The notes under the pieces: model-generated
Seen by the model: the letters and a program-made list of their open reading frames with translations, nothing else
The model's database searches: none
Told to the model about the DNA's origin: nothing
NCBI GenBank assembly: GCA_965226855.1
Contig: CBDDEE010000026.1
Location: forward strand, 62,001 to 126,000
Direction: 5' to 3'
DNA length: 64,000 nucleotides
Source: JAUXJB01 sp965226855
Lineage (GTDB): Bacteria; Myxococcota_A; UBA9160; SZUA-336
In this document: in pieces, positions 17,608 through 26,570 of the stretch
Layout: the number at the start of each line of letters is the position of its first letter
How positions within the stretch are numbered: position 1 is the stretch's first letter
Made by a program: the position numbers and the translations under genes

Positions 17608-18630
17608 ATGGACCCGGGGCCGCGCGAGCGAGGAATCCAGACGATCTGTCTCTTGCTGCTCTCCTCGCTGGCCGTCGCCGCGGCCCTCTACTGGCTGCGA
17701 CCCGTGATGGTGCCCTTCGTGCTCGCGGTGTTCATCGCCTACGGGCTTTCGCCGCTGGTCGACCTCTCCGTGCGACGGCTCCGGTTCCCGCGCGTGCTCG
17801 CCGTCGCCGGCACTCTGGCTCTGGCGTTCCTGCTGCTGCTCATGCTCGCCGGACTCATCTCGGCATCGGTGAGACAGCTCGCCTCGAACGCGGAGGCCTA
17901 TCAGGCCCAGCTGAGCCAGCTTCTCGCAAACGTGGCCGAGAACCTGCCGCTCGAGCGCTACGGTATGAACGCAGAGCTATCGCTCGATCGGTTGACGCAG
18001 ATCCCGGCCAGCGCCGTCGGCAACATGCTCCTGTTGACCACCAACGCCCTTCTCGACCTCCTCTCGAAGTCCATCCTCGTACTGATCTTCGTCATCTTCC
18101 TCTTGATCGGAAGCGGTGGACGAGAGCCGCTCACGGGAGTGTGGAACGAGATCGAGTCCAACATCCAGCGCTACCTGGCAACAAAGGCGGCCCTCTCCGC
18201 CGCGACCGGCCTGCTCGTGGGACTGGTCCTGAGCGTGCTCGGCGTGGACCTCGCGCTCGTGTTCGGTCTCTTCGCCTTCCTGTTGAACTTCATCCCCAGC
18301 ATCGGCTCCGTCATCGCCACCCTGCTGCCCCTGCCCGTCGTCCTGGTGAGCCCGGAGATCACACCCTTGACGGCGACGCTGGCCATCGCGATTCCCGGCG
18401 TCATTCAGCTCACCATCGGGAACGCCCTCGAGCCGAAGATCATGGGCGACACTCTGGACCTCCACCCCGTCGTGATCGTGATCATGCTCATCTTCTGGGG
18501 GATGCTGTGGGGCATCCCCGGCATGCTCCTCGCCACCCCGATCACCGCCGTGTTGAAGATCCTGTTCGGCAGGCTCGAGCAGACGCGGCCCCTCGCCGAC
18601 CTGCTCGCTGGGCACCTGACGCCCCGCTGA
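17608..18630 (+). CDS. AI-2E family transporter (PerM/TqsA-like)
   Basis: The 340-aa integral membrane protein has paired N-terminal helices (LLLLSSLAVAAALYWLRP), a central soluble segment of about 100 residues, and a C-terminal helical block. The latter contains FAFLLNFIPSIGSVIATLLPL and the typical ending WGIPGMLLATPITAVLKIL. The family exports or modulates small signals and ions; the AI-2 role is established only for TqsA. It stands alone between the divergent dapF-like gene and the convergent lipoprotein gene. Confidence 0.85.
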   Translation: MDPGPRERGIQTICLLLLSSLAVAAALYWLRPVMVPFVLAVFIAYGLSPLVDLSVRRLRFPRVLAVAGTLALAFLLLLMLAGLISASVRQLASNAEAYQAQLSQLLANVAENLPLERYGMNAELSLDRLTQIPASAVGNMLLLTTNALLDLLSKSILVLIFVIFLLIGSGGREPLTGVWNEIESNIQRYLATKAALSAATGLLVGLVLSVLGVDLALVFGLFAFLLNFIPSIGSVIATLLPLPVVLVSPEITPLTATLAIAIPGVIQLTIGNALEPKIMGDTLDLHPVVIVIMLIFWGMLWGIPGMLLATPITAVLKILFGRLEQTRPLADLLAGHLTPR

Positions 18631-18639
18631 TCGTCTCCG

Positions 18640-19344
18640 TCAGAAGTCCTCGCTGCCGGTCGGGATCGTCTCGATCAGGCTCTGCCAGGTGGCCTGGATG
18701 GTGTCCTCGAATGGGATTAGGTCCTCGCGAAACGTCTCCTGCGCGAGCGTCAGATCGGAGATGCCTTCCCAGACGATGCGGCCGGACTGGCCGTCCCAGA
18801 GCTGGAGCTGGAAACGCGCATTCGCAGAGGCCGTCTTGCCGATCCGGAGACCGAGCACGCTGAGGCGCGTGCTCAAGGACTCGTTGAAGTTCACGAGGAT
18901 CGGCACGGCAAAGTAGCGGACGCCGACCACCTCCGAGAGCTTTACCAGCACGTCGCGCTCCAGGATGTTCGTCTTGTCGTAGATCTCGAGCATGGCTGCA
19001 TACTTGCCGGTCAGACCCGCCTCGTTGATCTTGCTGGAGGCGAGGTTCGGGTGCACGAGCCCGCGCTCGAGGCGGCGCTGCAGGGTCTCGACCAGCGCCT
19101 GGCCGAGCACCTGCCCGAAGGTCTCGCGCCCGAACGCGAGACGGACGGCGAGATTTGTCAGCCCCTCGCTCTCGAGCTGCCGGACCCCGAAGCCGGGCTC
19201 GCGATACAGCTCCCGCGCGTTGACCGCGCGCTGCATCATAAGCGAGCGACTCTGAGGGGTACGGTAACAGCCGGCGAGAACGACGAGCAGGATCAGGAGC
19301 AGGATCGGCGAGCGCGGCCTCGCACGGAGGGCGCGCTGGCTCAA
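18640..19344 (-). CDS. Putative lipoprotein of unknown function
   Basis: 234 aa with an Arg-rich N-terminus, a hydrophobic stretch (SPILLLILLVVLAGC) and a clear lipobox LAGC. The mature part has alternating strands and helices (KYAAMLEIYDKTNILERDVLVKL, then GVRYFAVPILVNF), resembling outer-membrane-associated proteins that bundle variable components. I do not recognise the family. Its ATG overlaps the stop of the MaoC gene as ATGA (19341-19344), so they form an operon. Confidence 0.65.
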   Translation of the reverse strand: MSQRALRARPRSPILLLILLVVLAGCYRTPQSRSLMMQRAVNARELYREPGFGVRQLESEGLTNLAVRLAFGRETFGQVLGQALVETLQRRLERGLVHPNLASSKINEAGLTGKYAAMLEIYDKTNILERDVLVKLSEVVGVRYFAVPILVNFNESLSTRLSVLGLRIGKTASANARFQLQLWDGQSGRIVWEGISDLTLAQETFREDLIPFEDTIQATWQSLIETIPTGSEDF

Positions 19345-19778
19345 TGCGTCGCGACGCTAGCGCTAGCCACGAGCGCCACGGTGCCCTCGTCTTTCTCGAT
19401 CCACAGGAACGCCTCGGTGCGTGGCGGATCCTCCGCCGCGGCTCCGGTCACGACGCCCCGCACGGTAATGTGCTCGCCCGGCCAGACGATGTTCGTGAAC
19501 TTGACGTCCAGCGTGCCGCCGTGCCACCAGGACTCGCCGAAGTGGCGTTCCAGGAGCTCTCCCACGTAGGCCATGGTCATGCGTCCCCCGACCACGACAT
19601 CGGGGAAGCCCAGTTCCTCGGACGCCTGCTTGTCTGTGTGGTAGTTGGCGTGGCCATGAAAGAACAGGCCGCACATCTCCAGGCTGATCGTGCGGTCGAG
19701 CGCCTCGATCAGCTTGCCGTCGGGGACCTTGAAGCGGCGCGCACCCTCCTTCCGCGTCGGAGACGACGCCGAGCGCAT
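19341..19778 (-). CDS. MaoC-like hotdog dehydratase/thioesterase-fold protein
   Basis: Hotdog-fold core: LEMCGLFFHGHANYHTD, VVVGGRMTMAYVGELLE, then VKFTNIVWPGEHITVRGVV. MaoC-type proteins hydrate enoyl-CoA or dehydrate hydroxyacyl-CoA. ATG 19778 is the only in-frame start close to the homologous part. It lacks a good ribosome site, and the first ~8 residues do not look family-like, so the 5' end may be truncated at a junction near 19763. It overlaps the downstream lipoprotein gene by ATGA. Confidence 0.7.
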   Translation of the reverse strand: MRSASSPTRKEGARRFKVPDGKLIEALDRTISLEMCGLFFHGHANYHTDKQASEELGFPDVVVGGRMTMAYVGELLERHFGESWWHGGTLDVKFTNIVWPGEHITVRGVVTGAAAEDPPRTEAFLWIEKDEGTVALVASASVATH

Positions 19779-19995
19779 CCTGCTGGAGCTGTTCGGCGCC
19801 CCTGAGGTGCTCGAGCCGACCGCGGTCCTGCTGGGCGGGGGCCTCAAGCACTTCGACAAGGGAATAGAGCTTCAGGGGCAGCTCTGGCGGCGCGTCGTGA
19901 GCGAGTACCTGCAGCGCTGCGACTCGGCCGGCCTGAACCGGCGGCCGCGCTGTCTGCTGCCGACGGAGTTCTCGAAGCTGGTGGAAGCGGCTTGA
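19763..19995 (+). pseudogene. 5'-truncated gene of unknown family
   Basis: The sequence from about GDDAERILLELFGAP to LLPTEFSKLVEAA has ordinary protein composition, but no start codon is present outside the antisense MaoC region. Its TGA overlaps the TTG start of the next gene. It looks like the C-terminal ~77 residues of a longer protein whose 5' part was lost by deletion or rearrangement, head to head with the MaoC gene. Confidence 0.4.
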
Positions 19996-20435
19996 AGCCG
20001 GGTCTGCTCGATTCGGACTGGTTCGCGGCCCTGGGCCAGCGCATGGGCGCCGAGGCCGAGTCCTTTCGCCGGCTCGGCTACGTAGAGACCCGCTTCGTGG
20101 TGCGCGTGCTACCCGAGGCCGAGACCGAGGGCGGCACGGGCACCTGCACAGGCCTGGCTTTCGAGGGCTACACGCTCACCGAGGCGACGCCGCTGCCTGA
20201 ACCCTGGTCGTTCGACCCGGACTTCGTGATCTGCGGGCGCGAGTCGGCGTGGAGCCGCATGTTCGACGAGATCGAGCGCTACGGCCGCCCCGAGCTGCGC
20301 CACACGCTGAACTCGCTCGTGCTCCTCGGCGACGAGCTGTGGCTCGAGTCAAAGGACCAGCTGCGCGAGGACATGTTCTACCGCTACAACCAGAGCCTGC
20401 AGGAGTTCTTCAACCTGGCGGCCGGCTCGCACTGA
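19992..20435 (+). CDS. Hypothetical SCP2-like protein
   Basis: A 147-aa protein with a TTG start overlapping the previous stop. The pattern (WSFDPDFVICGRESAWSRMFDEI, then a RHTLNSLVLLGDELWLES segment) is loosely that of sterol-carrier/SCP2-fold proteins, in which a W-x-F-x-I-x-G strand precedes a helix. No catalytic residues can be assigned. It is downstream of a truncated gene and upstream of an SDR. Confidence 0.5.
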   Translation: MKPGLLDSDWFAALGQRMGAEAESFRRLGYVETRFVVRVLPEAETEGGTGTCTGLAFEGYTLTEATPLPEPWSFDPDFVICGRESAWSRMFDEIERYGRPELRHTLNSLVLLGDELWLESKDQLREDMFYRYNQSLQEFFNLAAGSH

Positions 20436-20506
20436 ACCTCCGAGCCGACTGACGCGAATCTCGATCATCTCTGGTCCTCCCCTGTTTCAGCTAGTATGGA
20501 GCCACG

Positions 20507-21253
20507 ATGGAGCGAGGTTACGCACTCATCACGGGCGCCCTCGGCGGCCTCGGCACGGCCATGGTTCGCCGCCTGCGCGCGCGCGGCATCCCGGTTGTGG
20601 CCTGCGACCGGCGCACGGAGGACGCGAAGCCCTGGCTGGAGAAGCTCGAGCCCGCCGAGCGTGACGGCGTCGTCTTCCACCCGCTCGACGTCACGCGCGA
20701 AGAGCAGGTCGCGACACTGGCCGCTGAGCTCGCAGCCACTGGGATGCACGTGGCCTACCTGGTGAACAACGCGGGGATCCAGGGGCCCGGCCGGATCGCC
20801 GCGTTCGAGACGCGCACCTGGAGCCGCGTCATGCGCGTGAATATCGACGGCACCTTCTACCTGACGCGCGCGTTCAGCGGCGGCATGATCGAGCGCGGCT
20901 TCGGGCGCATCGTGAACCTGGCATCGCTCTACGCCTACCACCCTGGAGCTGGGCAGCATCCCTACGCCGCCGCAAAGGCCGCCATCACGGGCCTCACGCG
21001 CTCCAGCGCGCTCGAGCTGGCGCGCCACGGCATCACCGTGAACGCGATCGCGCCCGGCTACATCCTCCACGAGCGCCTGACCGACCTGTTCGGCGACAGC
21101 GCCTTCGACTCGTTGATCGAGCAGGTCCCCGCCGGCCGCGCGGGCCGGCCCGAGGAGATCGCCGCAACCCTCGACTTCCTGCTGTCGGAGGACTCCGGCT
21201 ACATCACCGGCCAGACCCTACACGTGAACGGCGGCGTCTATCTGCCGGGCTAA
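20507..21253 (+). CDS. SDR family oxidoreductase (FabG-like)
   Basis: 248 aa with the classical SDR motifs: cofactor loop TGALGGLG near residue 10, LVNNAGIQG near 85, Ser in VNLASLYAY and catalytic YAAAK near 153. The C-terminal TGQTLHVNGG is standard. It probably reduces or oxidises a 3-hydroxy/3-oxo group with NAD(P)H. A TAGTAT hexamer lies 11 bp upstream of the ATG. It is convergent with the MaoC pair at 21258-22117, which would dehydrate the hydroxyacyl-CoA product. Confidence 0.85.
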   Translation: MERGYALITGALGGLGTAMVRRLRARGIPVVACDRRTEDAKPWLEKLEPAERDGVVFHPLDVTREEQVATLAAELAATGMHVAYLVNNAGIQGPGRIAAFETRTWSRVMRVNIDGTFYLTRAFSGGMIERGFGRIVNLASLYAYHPGAGQHPYAAAKAAITGLTRSSALELARHGITVNAIAPGYILHERLTDLFGDSAFDSLIEQVPAGRAGRPEEIAATLDFLLSEDSGYITGQTLHVNGGVYLPG

Positions 21254-21257
21254 GACG

Positions 21258-21677
21258 CTAGCGCTTCCAGGGACGGACCGTCGCCTCGGCCTGGATCAGG
21301 GCCTCGCCCTTCTGGTTCTTCGCGACGAGATCCAGGTCGACGTGTCTGGTCCCGTCTTCCTCGTACACACGGACCACCTTGCCCGAGCACGTGACCGTGT
21401 CCTCTGGCCAGACGCGTGACGTGAAGCGGATGCTGTAGCGCCTGATCGACTCCGGACCAAACCACTGCGTCGGAACCCGGCTCAGGACTCCCGCCGTGAA
21501 CATGCCCATCCCGAACACGGTCGGGAGGCCCGCCTTCTCGGCGAAGGTCTGGTCGTGATGGATCGGGTTGAAGTCTCCGCCACCGCCGGCGTAGCGCACG
21601 AAGTGGGTCCGGTTAACGTCCGGCACGTCGAAGCTCTGCTCGTCCCCTACCTTGGCCGTTTCGAATGCGTCTCTCAT
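21258..21677 (-). CDS. MaoC family dehydratase (catalytic half)
   Basis: 139 aa. The hydratase-2 motif is present as YAGGGGDFNPIHHDQTFAEKAGLPTVFGMGM, a D-x-N-x-I-H catalytic core. Proteins like this pair with a FAS1-type N-terminal homologue as heteromeric enoyl-CoA hydratases (HadAB, ChsH types). It overlaps the partner gene by ATGA. Confidence 0.85.
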   Translation of the reverse strand: MRDAFETAKVGDEQSFDVPDVNRTHFVRYAGGGGDFNPIHHDQTFAEKAGLPTVFGMGMFTAGVLSRVPTQWFGPESIRRYSIRFTSRVWPEDTVTCSGKVVRVYEEDGTRHVDLDLVAKNQKGEALIQAEATVRPWKR

Positions 21678-22117
21678 TCCTGCACCACTCCTGCCGTCTG
21701 AATCAACGTGCTGCGCGAACGCACCACGATCTCGCCCTGCGCGTCGCGGAAAATCGTCTCGCTCTCGATGAACCTCATGGTCCCGCCGCGGCGGCCCTTC
21801 TTCTCGTAGCTCTTGGTCTCGCCGGGCTCGCTGACGAGCACGTCTCCAGCAAAGACCGGCCGCTCAAAGATGAGCTCCTGCCCCCCGTGTAGCACGAAGC
21901 GCATGTCCAGGCCCTCGATCCGCTGACCGCCCGAGCTGGGCTGGGGGAAAAATGCGGACGCAGACGAGAAGGTCGGGGGCGCCACGACGGACGGCAGGCC
22001 CGCAGCCTGCGCCGCCTCCTCGTCGTGGTAAAGCTCGTTGTCGTCCAGGATCGAGTTCGCGAACTCGTGAATCTTGCCGCGCTCGATCGGAAAGCCCGGC
22101 GGGTTGATCAACGCCAT
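21674..22117 (-). CDS. FAS1-like dehydratase subunit (MaoC N-terminal type)
   Basis: 147 aa from ATG 22117 behind AAGGAGGAG. The pattern is IERGKIHEFANSILDDNELYHDEEAAQAAG, then a PPTFSSA segment, typical of the non-catalytic N-terminal hotdog half of split hydroxyacyl-CoA dehydratases. It forms a two-gene operon with the catalytic half and is divergent from the acyl-CoA dehydrogenase, together giving two beta-oxidation-like steps. Confidence 0.8.
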   Translation of the reverse strand: MALINPPGFPIERGKIHEFANSILDDNELYHDEEAAQAAGLPSVVAPPTFSSASAFFPQPSSGGQRIEGLDMRFVLHGGQELIFERPVFAGDVLVSEPGETKSYEKKGRRGGTMRFIESETIFRDAQGEIVVRSRSTLIQTAGVVQE

Positions 22118-22201
22118 GCTGCCGCTCCTCCTTGGTTCGTGGGACGCGGTCCAGCCTACCACGGCTCCGTGCTAACCTTCCTGGGCGAAGGGGGAGCCCG
22201 C

Positions 22202-23441
22202 ATGGACTTCGACGACAACCCGGAAGAGGCGGCGTTCCGACAGCAGGCGCGGACCTGGCTCGAGGCTAACGCCACACGGCTGCGCGAGGGAGAGGCCAAT
22301 CAGGGCTTCGAGGGGGAAGACGAGGGTGCGATCCCTGCCGCCCAGGCCTGGCAGGTCAAGAAGGCCGACGCCGGCTGGGCGTGCATCACCTGGCCGAGGG
22401 AGTACGGGGGCCGCGAGGCCACGTCCATCCAGGCCGTGATCTGGGGTCAGGAGGAGTCGCGCTTCAACGTGCCGCCGAACGTCTTCTCCATCGGGCTCGG
22501 CATGGCGGGGCCGACGCTGATGGCGCACGGCACAGACGAGCAGAAGTCGCGCTGGCTGCCGAAGATGCTGCGCGGCGCGGAGATCTGGTGCCAGCTGTTC
22601 AGCGAGCCTGCCGCCGGCTCCGACCTGGCAGGGCTTCGGACCCGCGCCGAGCGGGACGGCGACGAGTGGGTCGTGAACGGCCAGAAGATCTGGACCTCTG
22701 GTGCGCACTACTCCAAGTGGGGAATCCTGGTCACCCGCACCGACCCCAACGTCCCGAAGCACGCCGGCCTCACCTACTTCGTGGTCGACATGGAGAGCCC
22801 AGGCATCGAGGTGCGACCGATCAAACAGATCACGGGCGGGGCAAACTTCAGCGAGGTCTTCTTCACGGAGGTCCGCATCCCCGATGCAAACCGGCTCTCC
22901 GAGGCCGGGAACGGCTGGGCCGTCGCAATCACGACCCTGATGAACGAGCGTACGTCGATCGGCGGCGTCGGGGGCGGAGGTGGGATTCGCGACCTGATCG
23001 AGCTAGCGCGCAACTCGAAGGACGCGCGCGGGCGCCCGGCCCTCGAGAGCGCGGCAGTGCGCGAAAAGATCGCGGACTTCTACGTGCGCACCAAGGGCCT
23101 GCAGTACACCTCATACCGGACCCTAACCGCGCTATCGCGTGGCCAGACGCCGGGACCCGGAAGGCTCCATCGGCAAGCTCGTCTCCGCGAAGATGCGCCA
23201 GGAAATGGCGTCGCTGGCGCTCGAGCTGCAGGGCGCCGCGGGCGCCGTGCTCGACGAGGACGTAGCGGCACAGAAAGCAGAGTGGCAGCAGGCGTACCTC
23301 TGGGCGCCGGGCATGCGCATTGCCGGCGGCACCGACGAGGTCATGCGCAACATCATCGCCGAGCGCGTGCTGCGCCTACCGCCCGAGCCACGCCTCGACA
23401 AGAACGTGGCGTTCCGCGACGTGCCGAGCGGGCAGAGCTAG
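22202..23441 (+). pseudogene. Acyl-CoA dehydrogenase, single-base frameshift
   Basis: The ORF starts at ATG 22202 and encodes a typical ACAD: WPREYGGREA, FSEPAAGSDLAGL, GQKIWTSGAHYSKW and NERTSIGG. The frame changes near 23159-23160 (one extra G before AAGGCTCC), and the C-terminus (LALELQGAAGAV, GGTDEVMRNIIAERVL) continues in another frame to 23441. Correcting one base gives 412 aa, full family length. The enzyme would oxidise an acyl-CoA with FAD. An indel in the assembly is as likely as a true mutation. Confidence 0.85.
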
Positions 23442-23480
23442 GTCCGCAGCACGATCCGATCGAGATCCAGCATGAGCGCC

Positions 23481-23717
23481 TAGGTTGTAGTCGATCTGCT
23501 CGATCAGCTGGCGCTCGCTCGATCTGCTCCGGCGGGACCGACGGTGATCGCAGCGTCGCGACAGCTGCTCCAGCGCCGCGTCCACCAGTCGCCGGATCGC
23601 GTGCGGGACTCCACCGTAGCTGAAGATCCCACCCTGGAGCGTCTGCGGTCCTCTCACATCTCCCCCTTGGGGCTTCCCTCAAAGGTACCCTTCGATGAGG
23701 AGTTTTTCAGCAGCCTG
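23481..23717 (-). mobile_element. Scrambled remnant of the IS5-type element
   Basis: About 237 bp match the right end of the full IS (compare 31925-32248) but with four internal losses, of about 38, 25, 22 and 5 bp, leaving small novel joins (GATCTG, GATCGC, GTGC, CC). The terminal repeat at the right (…AGCAGCCTG) and CTAG 23718-23721 are intact; CTAG also occurs at 23479-23482 on the left, where no left IS end is present. It carries the transposase N-terminal codons only and cannot be active. Confidence 0.85.
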
Positions 23718-23761
23718 CTAGAGCGCGAGGCGCTCGATCTGATCGTGCACCAGGTCCCGGA

Positions 23762-24541
23762 TCAACGTACGATCAGTTCGAAGTCGCTTCTCGGGTGCCC
23801 GGTTTTCAGACGCTCTGTCAGGCCTGCGGTCTCGGCGTTGCTGCCCTCGATCAGGGGCGACGCACGCGCGCCTCTCGGCACATCCGACGGATCGAGCAAC
23901 CTGTGTCGCCGCCAGCCGACCCTCAGCAACCAGCTGTGTGCGGCCGCGACTGCCCGACGCGGGCGACGCTCGACTCGCGCGACGCCGCTCTTCCAGCCGT
24001 CAAACCAGCGGCCAGAGGAGGCGGGATCCAGCTCGTATAGCGGCCTGCGCCGATGCCGAGCCACGTTGAGCAGCACGTACCGGATCGCGTTTCGAACCTC
24101 GCGCGGGGTCTTCAGCACCCGCATGTGGTAGCGATCCGCCAGCAGCCCACCACGCCTCCCGAACGCGCGCCGCAGCGCCCAAACCATTCTGAGGCTGAGG
24201 GACTTCATTCCACGACCGAGCGCATACCGATCTTTCGCCTCGACGATCAGATGGGCGTGATCGCGCAAGAGCGCGTAGTGCACCAGCCGGAACTCCCCGC
24301 GCTCGCACCCTCGCGCGAGAGTCTCCTCGAACGCCCGGACGAAGGCTGGAGCTCGTAACGACGGAACACCCTCGCGCAGCCGCAGCGTCACATGACACGG
24401 GTGTTGCGCAGCGAGCCTCGGTCGACTTCGATGCCGTACCAGAGGATTCGGTCCAGCCTTTCGCCCGGACCCCTCACGCCAACCGCCATGACGTGCTGGT
24501 GGTCTCAACTCAAACGAGAGCTGCAGATCCGACTTCCTCAC
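23762..24541 (-). CDS. REP-associated tyrosine transposase (Y1_Tnp, RAYT)
   Basis: 259 aa if started at GTG 24541; the frame also opens at ATG 24604. It has GGWREGSGRKAGPNP followed by the Y1 domain: HVTLRLREG, the metal site LLRDHAHLIVEA (HxH), and the nucleophile region NAIRYVLLNVARH. RAYTs are domesticated IS200/IS605-like enzymes that act on REP palindromes by single-strand cleavage. No flanking IS ends are seen. It lies 44 bp from the IS remnant. A REP-like palindrome is present at 1850-1928. Confidence 0.85.
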   Translation of the reverse strand: MRKSDLQLSFELRPPARHGGWREGSGRKAGPNPLVRHRSRPRLAAQHPCHVTLRLREGVPSLRAPAFVRAFEETLARGCERGEFRLVHYALLRDHAHLIVEAKDRYALGRGMKSLSLRMVWALRRAFGRRGGLLADRYHMRVLKTPREVRNAIRYVLLNVARHRRRPLYELDPASSGRWFDGWKSGVARVERRPRRAVAAAHSWLLRVGWRRHRLLDPSDVPRGARASPLIEGSNAETAGLTERLKTGHPRSDFELIVR

Positions 24542-24732
24542 ATTGCACCATTTTGTGTAGGTTGGGGCTTTCCATCTACGTATTAAGTGGTCGAACGCGG
24601 GCACAGGTGACTGAGAAGACGAGGGAGTTTGTTGAAGGTGGTTCGAAGAGCGACAGGGAAACTCGAGGGCCGCTCGTACGTACCGCCGACAATCCTCCAG
24701 GGATCAATTTCAGGCTGAGAGCAGCGCAGCCA

Positions 24733-25680
24733 CTAGAGCGCGTCGAGGAAGGGGCGCACGGCGTCGAGGAAGCCCGGCGTGTTCTGACCGTGCACGTTGT
24801 GCCCGGACTCGGGCACGGTGACGAGACGCCCGTCGGGCAGCGCCGCGGCAAAGCGCTTCGCCGCCTCCTCGCTGAGGATGTTCGAGTTAGCGCCGCGCAC
24901 TACGAGGACTGGCTGCTCGAGCACCTTCACGTCGTCTAACGAGATCGGATCGAGCTGCGCCCGGGACTCCCCCATCGACGCCATGCGCCGGCCGTAGTCG
25001 CATTTGCTGACGAACTTGCCGTCGGCCCGCTGCATCAAGTTGTACTTGACTGTGCGCTCGATGTGCTCGCGCGAGCGGAAGGGGTCGTAGCGCTGCACGT
25101 TGCTCACGAAGTCCTCCAAGTCGTCGAACTCGCGATTGTGGTTTACGAACTGGCCGATCGCGCGGGCACCCTCCGCCGCTACCTCCGGACCGATGTCCAC
25201 AATCACAAACGCCCTGGCCAGGTCGCGATGGTCGAGTGCCAGGCGTAGCGTGTTGCGCCCTCCCATCGAATGCCCGAAGACGATCGGCCGCTCGAGCCCG
25301 AGCACGGCGATGGTGGCCTCGGCATCGCCGGCCATCGCCTGCGGTGAGTAGTCAGAATCGCGCGCCCACTCGCTGTCCCCGTGCCCGCGCTGATCCAGCG
25401 CCACCACGCGAAAGCGGTCCGCCAGGTGGAGGCTCACCAGGTCCCAGGAGTGGGCCGACTGGTTGCCGCCATGGAGCAGGAGCACGGGCGGTGCTTCGGG
25501 GTCACCCCACTCCAGCAAGTGGAAGCGCTGGTGGCGCACCACCACGTTGCGCGACACGTAACGGACGTCCGGGCTGTGAGGAATTCCGAGGTCTGTCGCG
25601 CTGGCGAGCAGGCTACGGAACTCGTCGAACCGGGTCATGTCCAGCGACTCGGTGCTGTCCGAGAACTCGTTCAGGTACAT
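24733..25680 (-). CDS. Alpha/beta hydrolase
   Basis: 315 aa. Oxyanion motif LLLHGGNQSAHSW near residue 68, nucleophile GHSMGGRN near 137, and catalytic His in VPESGHNVHGQN near the C-terminus. The pattern is that of the alpha/beta-hydrolase-6 group, including ring-cleavage (MCP) hydrolases and esterases. It lies 51 bp downstream of an SDR and near a Rieske oxygenase on the same strand, so a role in breaking down an aromatic or alicyclic intermediate is possible. Confidence 0.8.
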   Translation of the reverse strand: MYLNEFSDSTESLDMTRFDEFRSLLASATDLGIPHSPDVRYVSRNVVVRHQRFHLLEWGDPEAPPVLLLHGGNQSAHSWDLVSLHLADRFRVVALDQRGHGDSEWARDSDYSPQAMAGDAEATIAVLGLERPIVFGHSMGGRNTLRLALDHRDLARAFVIVDIGPEVAAEGARAIGQFVNHNREFDDLEDFVSNVQRYDPFRSREHIERTVKYNLMQRADGKFVSKCDYGRRMASMGESRAQLDPISLDDVKVLEQPVLVVRGANSNILSEEAAKRFAAALPDGRLVTVPESGHNVHGQNTPGFLDAVRPFLDAL

Positions 25681-25731
25681 ATGGGTCGAGAGGATACCCC
25701 TAACTGCGACCGTGGCGCAGCAAGCGGCACC

Positions 25732-26511
25732 CTAGTAGGCGGACAACCCGCCATCTGCGGCGAGGATCGCCGCATTCACCATGCGAGATTCATCGCTGGC
25801 AAGGAACAGCGCGATCTGTGCGATGTCGATCGCCTGCCCCACCCCGAACGGGTAGCGCGCCGCGGTCCGGGCGGCACGCGAGTCCTCCGACCCGTCCTCC
25901 GCGCCTGGCAGGTTCCCGAAACGCGCCCTCACACGATCCGTCAGGACGATGCCCGGGCAGATCGCATTCACGCGCACCTGCTGGCTCGAGTACTGGCTCG
26001 CGAGCGAGCGGGTGAGCGAGATCACCCCGCCCTTGGCCGCGGAATAGATGTGCATCGGCACGCCCGACAGCGCCGCGGTCGACGACATGTTGATCACCGA
26101 GCCCCCACCGGCCTTGATCAGCTCGGGGATCCCGTAGCGGCAGCACAGCATCGGCCCCTTGAGGTCGAGCGCCATCGTGTGGTCCCAGACCCAGAGCGGC
26201 ACGTCGGTGACGGGGGCGTCTTCTGGTATGGAGCCCCCCGCGCAGTTGTAGAGGACGTCGAGCTTGCCGAAGCGGCTCACCGTCTCCCGTACCGCGCTCT
26301 CGACGCTGGCCGCATCGGTCACGTCGGTCTCTAGGAACACGGCCTCGCCGCCCGCTTCCAGGACCGCTTTCTCTGCCCCGCTTCCGAGCTCCGGCTTGAG
26401 CTCCGCGATCGCGACCTTTGCGCCCTCTTTCGCGAATAGCTCCGCGGCCGCGCGGCCGATCCCCGTGCCCGCGCCCGAAATCAGTGCCACCTTACCCTGC
26501 AGTCGTGCCAT
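25732..26511 (-). CDS. SDR family oxidoreductase
   Basis: 259 aa. TGxxxGxG is present as ISGAGTGIGRAA, the NAG motif as YNCAGGS (slightly altered), Ser as NMSSTAALSG and catalytic YSAAK near residue 157. The C-terminal ANAAILAADGG-like end is typical. It is likely to use NAD as a dehydrogenase. It lies between the alpha/beta hydrolase and the Rieske gene, all on the minus strand, so it could act as a dihydrodiol or hydroxy-intermediate dehydrogenase. Confidence 0.83.
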   Translation of the reverse strand: MARLQGKVALISGAGTGIGRAAAELFAKEGAKVAIAELKPELGSGAEKAVLEAGGEAVFLETDVTDAASVESAVRETVSRFGKLDVLYNCAGGSIPEDAPVTDVPLWVWDHTMALDLKGPMLCCRYGIPELIKAGGGSVINMSSTAALSGVPMHIYSAAKGGVISLTRSLASQYSSQQVRVNAICPGIVLTDRVRARFGNLPGAEDGSEDSRAARTAARYPFGVGQAIDIAQIALFLASDESRMVNAAILAADGGLSAY

Positions 26512-26570
26512 GCCATGTCCTCCCGGTTCACGCGCCTAGATGAGGAACGTGAGTGCCTGGCGGTCGGCGC

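Noticed and set aside
16731..18863. A 710-codon plus-strand open frame over the dapF-like gene and the AI-2E gene
   Set aside because: Its sequence is His/Arg-rich shadow of real genes in other frames on both strands.
23479..23482. CTAG left of the IS remnant taken as a true target duplication
   Set aside because: The left IS end is missing, and the TAG merges with the matching IS sequence; it may be chance.
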